NCBI GenBank assembly: GCA_937934385.1
Contig: CALGZV010000145.1
Location: 1 to 14,094, forward strand
Direction of reading: 5' to 3'
From: an uncultured Clostridia bacterium
Lineage (GTDB): Bacteria; Bacillota; Clostridia; Oscillospirales; CAG-272
DNA length: 14,094 nucleotides
A program made the position numbers and the translations under genes. The notes under the pieces are model-generated. The model was not told the origin of the DNA, did not search any database, and saw only the letters and a list, made by a program, of their open reading frames with translations. Shown piece by piece: positions 13,667 to 14,094 of this stretch. Position 1 is the first letter of the stretch, and each line of letters starts with the position of its first letter.

Positions 13667-14056
13667 TTATTCCTTACGCGGGTCAATATACTTGACTGCT
13701 TCGGAGAAGCGTCCGTATGTACCCTTAGACTTCTCATATGCCTCGTTCGGCTCCATGCCCTTCTTAATGAAGTCTGTCATTTTGCCGAGAGAAACGAACT
13801 CATAGCCGATGACCTGATCGTCCTTATCGAGAGCCATTCTTGTGCAGTAGCCTTCTGTCATCTCAAGGTAACGGACGCCCTTAGCCTTTGTACCGTACAT
13901 TGTTCCGACCATGCTTCTCTGACCTTTTCCGAGATCCTCCATGCCGGCGCCGATAACAAGACCGCCCTCAGAGAAAGCAGACTGTGTACGTCCGTAAACT
14001 ATCTGGAGAAAGAGTTCGCGCATTGCTGTATTGATAGCATCGCAGACAAGGTCTGT
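13667..14056 (-). CDS. Fe-S cluster assembly scaffold protein, IscU/NifU-like (C-terminal part)
   Basis: Only the last 129 or so codons are native. The frame contains VCDAINTAMRELFLQ and then a Gly/Tyr-rich tail (YGRTQSAFSEGG, MVGTMYGTKAKG, RFSEAVKYIDPR). I know this tail from clostridial proteins of about 240 residues that have an N-terminal IscU/NifU-like domain and sit before GGGtGRT genes. The N-terminal half with the first cluster-binding Cys residues is missing. The ATG at 14023 is internal, not a start: the codons before it (TDLVCDAINTA) fit the family. From about 14057 outward the frame remains open but reads the reverse complement of the gene itself, so it is not real coding sequence. 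It is probably co-transcribed with the GGGtGRT gene. Confidence 0.72.
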   Translation of the reverse strand, partial: TDLVCDAINTAMRELFLQIVYGRTQSAFSEGGLVIGAGMEDLGKGQRSMVGTMYGTKAKGVRYLEMTEGYCTRMALDKDDQVIGYEFVSLGKMTDFIKKGMEPNEAYEKSKGTYGRFSEAVKYIDPRKE

Positions 14057-14094
14057 GATGCTATCAATACAGCAATGCGCGAACTCTTTCTCCA
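14004..14094. repeat. Near-perfect inverted repeat at the window end, probable fold-back artefact
   Basis: Positions 14004-14047 and 14051-14094 are reverse complements at 43 of 44 positions (the exception is G14042 against T14056), around a 3-base spacer AAG. The repeat runs to the last base of the window and lies inside the scaffold gene. The centre is a short natural inverted repeat (CAGAC-AAG-GTCTG) that could prime fold-back copying. The right arm beyond about 14056 therefore most likely copies the left arm. Confidence 0.9.

Noticed and set aside
12603..13805. A 400-codon open frame on the plus strand
   Set aside because: It is antisense to the GGGtGRT and scaffold genes, has a Cys/Ser/Arg-rich composition typical of a shadow frame, and begins inside a terminator.
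14023..14094. ATG 14023 as the start of a small 118-residue protein, or a genuine long hairpin element or hairpin telomere at the end
   Set aside because: The codons upstream of the ATG match the scaffold family, so the ATG is internal. The palindrome lies inside a conserved gene and carries no mobile-element features, so a fold-back artefact is the simpler reading.

Overview
The window looks like a contig from a Gram-positive anaerobe of the Clostridia, most likely a gut Ruminococcus-like member of the Oscillospirales. The evidence is the site-2 protease/scpA/scpB gene order, strong SigA-type promoters, a dockerin motif, the histidine/cysteine ribbon tail on a secreted peptidase, and the pairing of a GGGtGRT protein with an Fe-S scaffold protein. 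This placement is an inference from gene content; no rRNA gene is present.

Layout. Positions 1-5648 hold a minus-strand cluster read from right to left: lon, ysxC/engB, an M50 site-2 protease, scpA, scpB and the first 36 codons of a probable DUF2953 membrane protein. These are housekeeping functions: protein quality control, ribosome assembly, intramembrane proteolysis and chromosome condensation. Positions 5649-6106 form an A+T-rich divergent control region. It has a near-consensus promoter for lon, with a 14-bp palindrome over its -35, and an extended -10 promoter facing the other way. That second promoter drives a large YfhO-family membrane protein (6107-8905), which ends at a strong terminator. 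Positions 9247-12511 carry a probable two-gene secreted operon: an S8 (subtilisin-type) peptidase with a Cys-rich tail, and a dockerin-type protein with two tandem copies of an unrecognised domain of about 152 residues. Convergent to it, on the minus strand, are a GGGtGRT-family protein and the C-terminal part of an IscU/NifU-like scaffold.

The last 91 bases are an almost perfect inverted repeat that folds back through the scaffold gene. It is better explained as a contig-end fold-back artefact than as biology, so nothing after about 14056 should be trusted as native sequence.

The best candidate for something undescribed is the secreted pair at 9247-12511. A subtilase with all catalytic residues present sits 22 bases upstream of a protein whose duplicated domain has an end that loosely resembles subtilisin propeptide/I9 inhibitor domains. 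A protease-inhibitor or protease-partner relationship is a testable guess, not a conclusion. The rest of the window is ordinary core genome. No tRNA, rRNA, CRISPR array or insertion sequence was seen.
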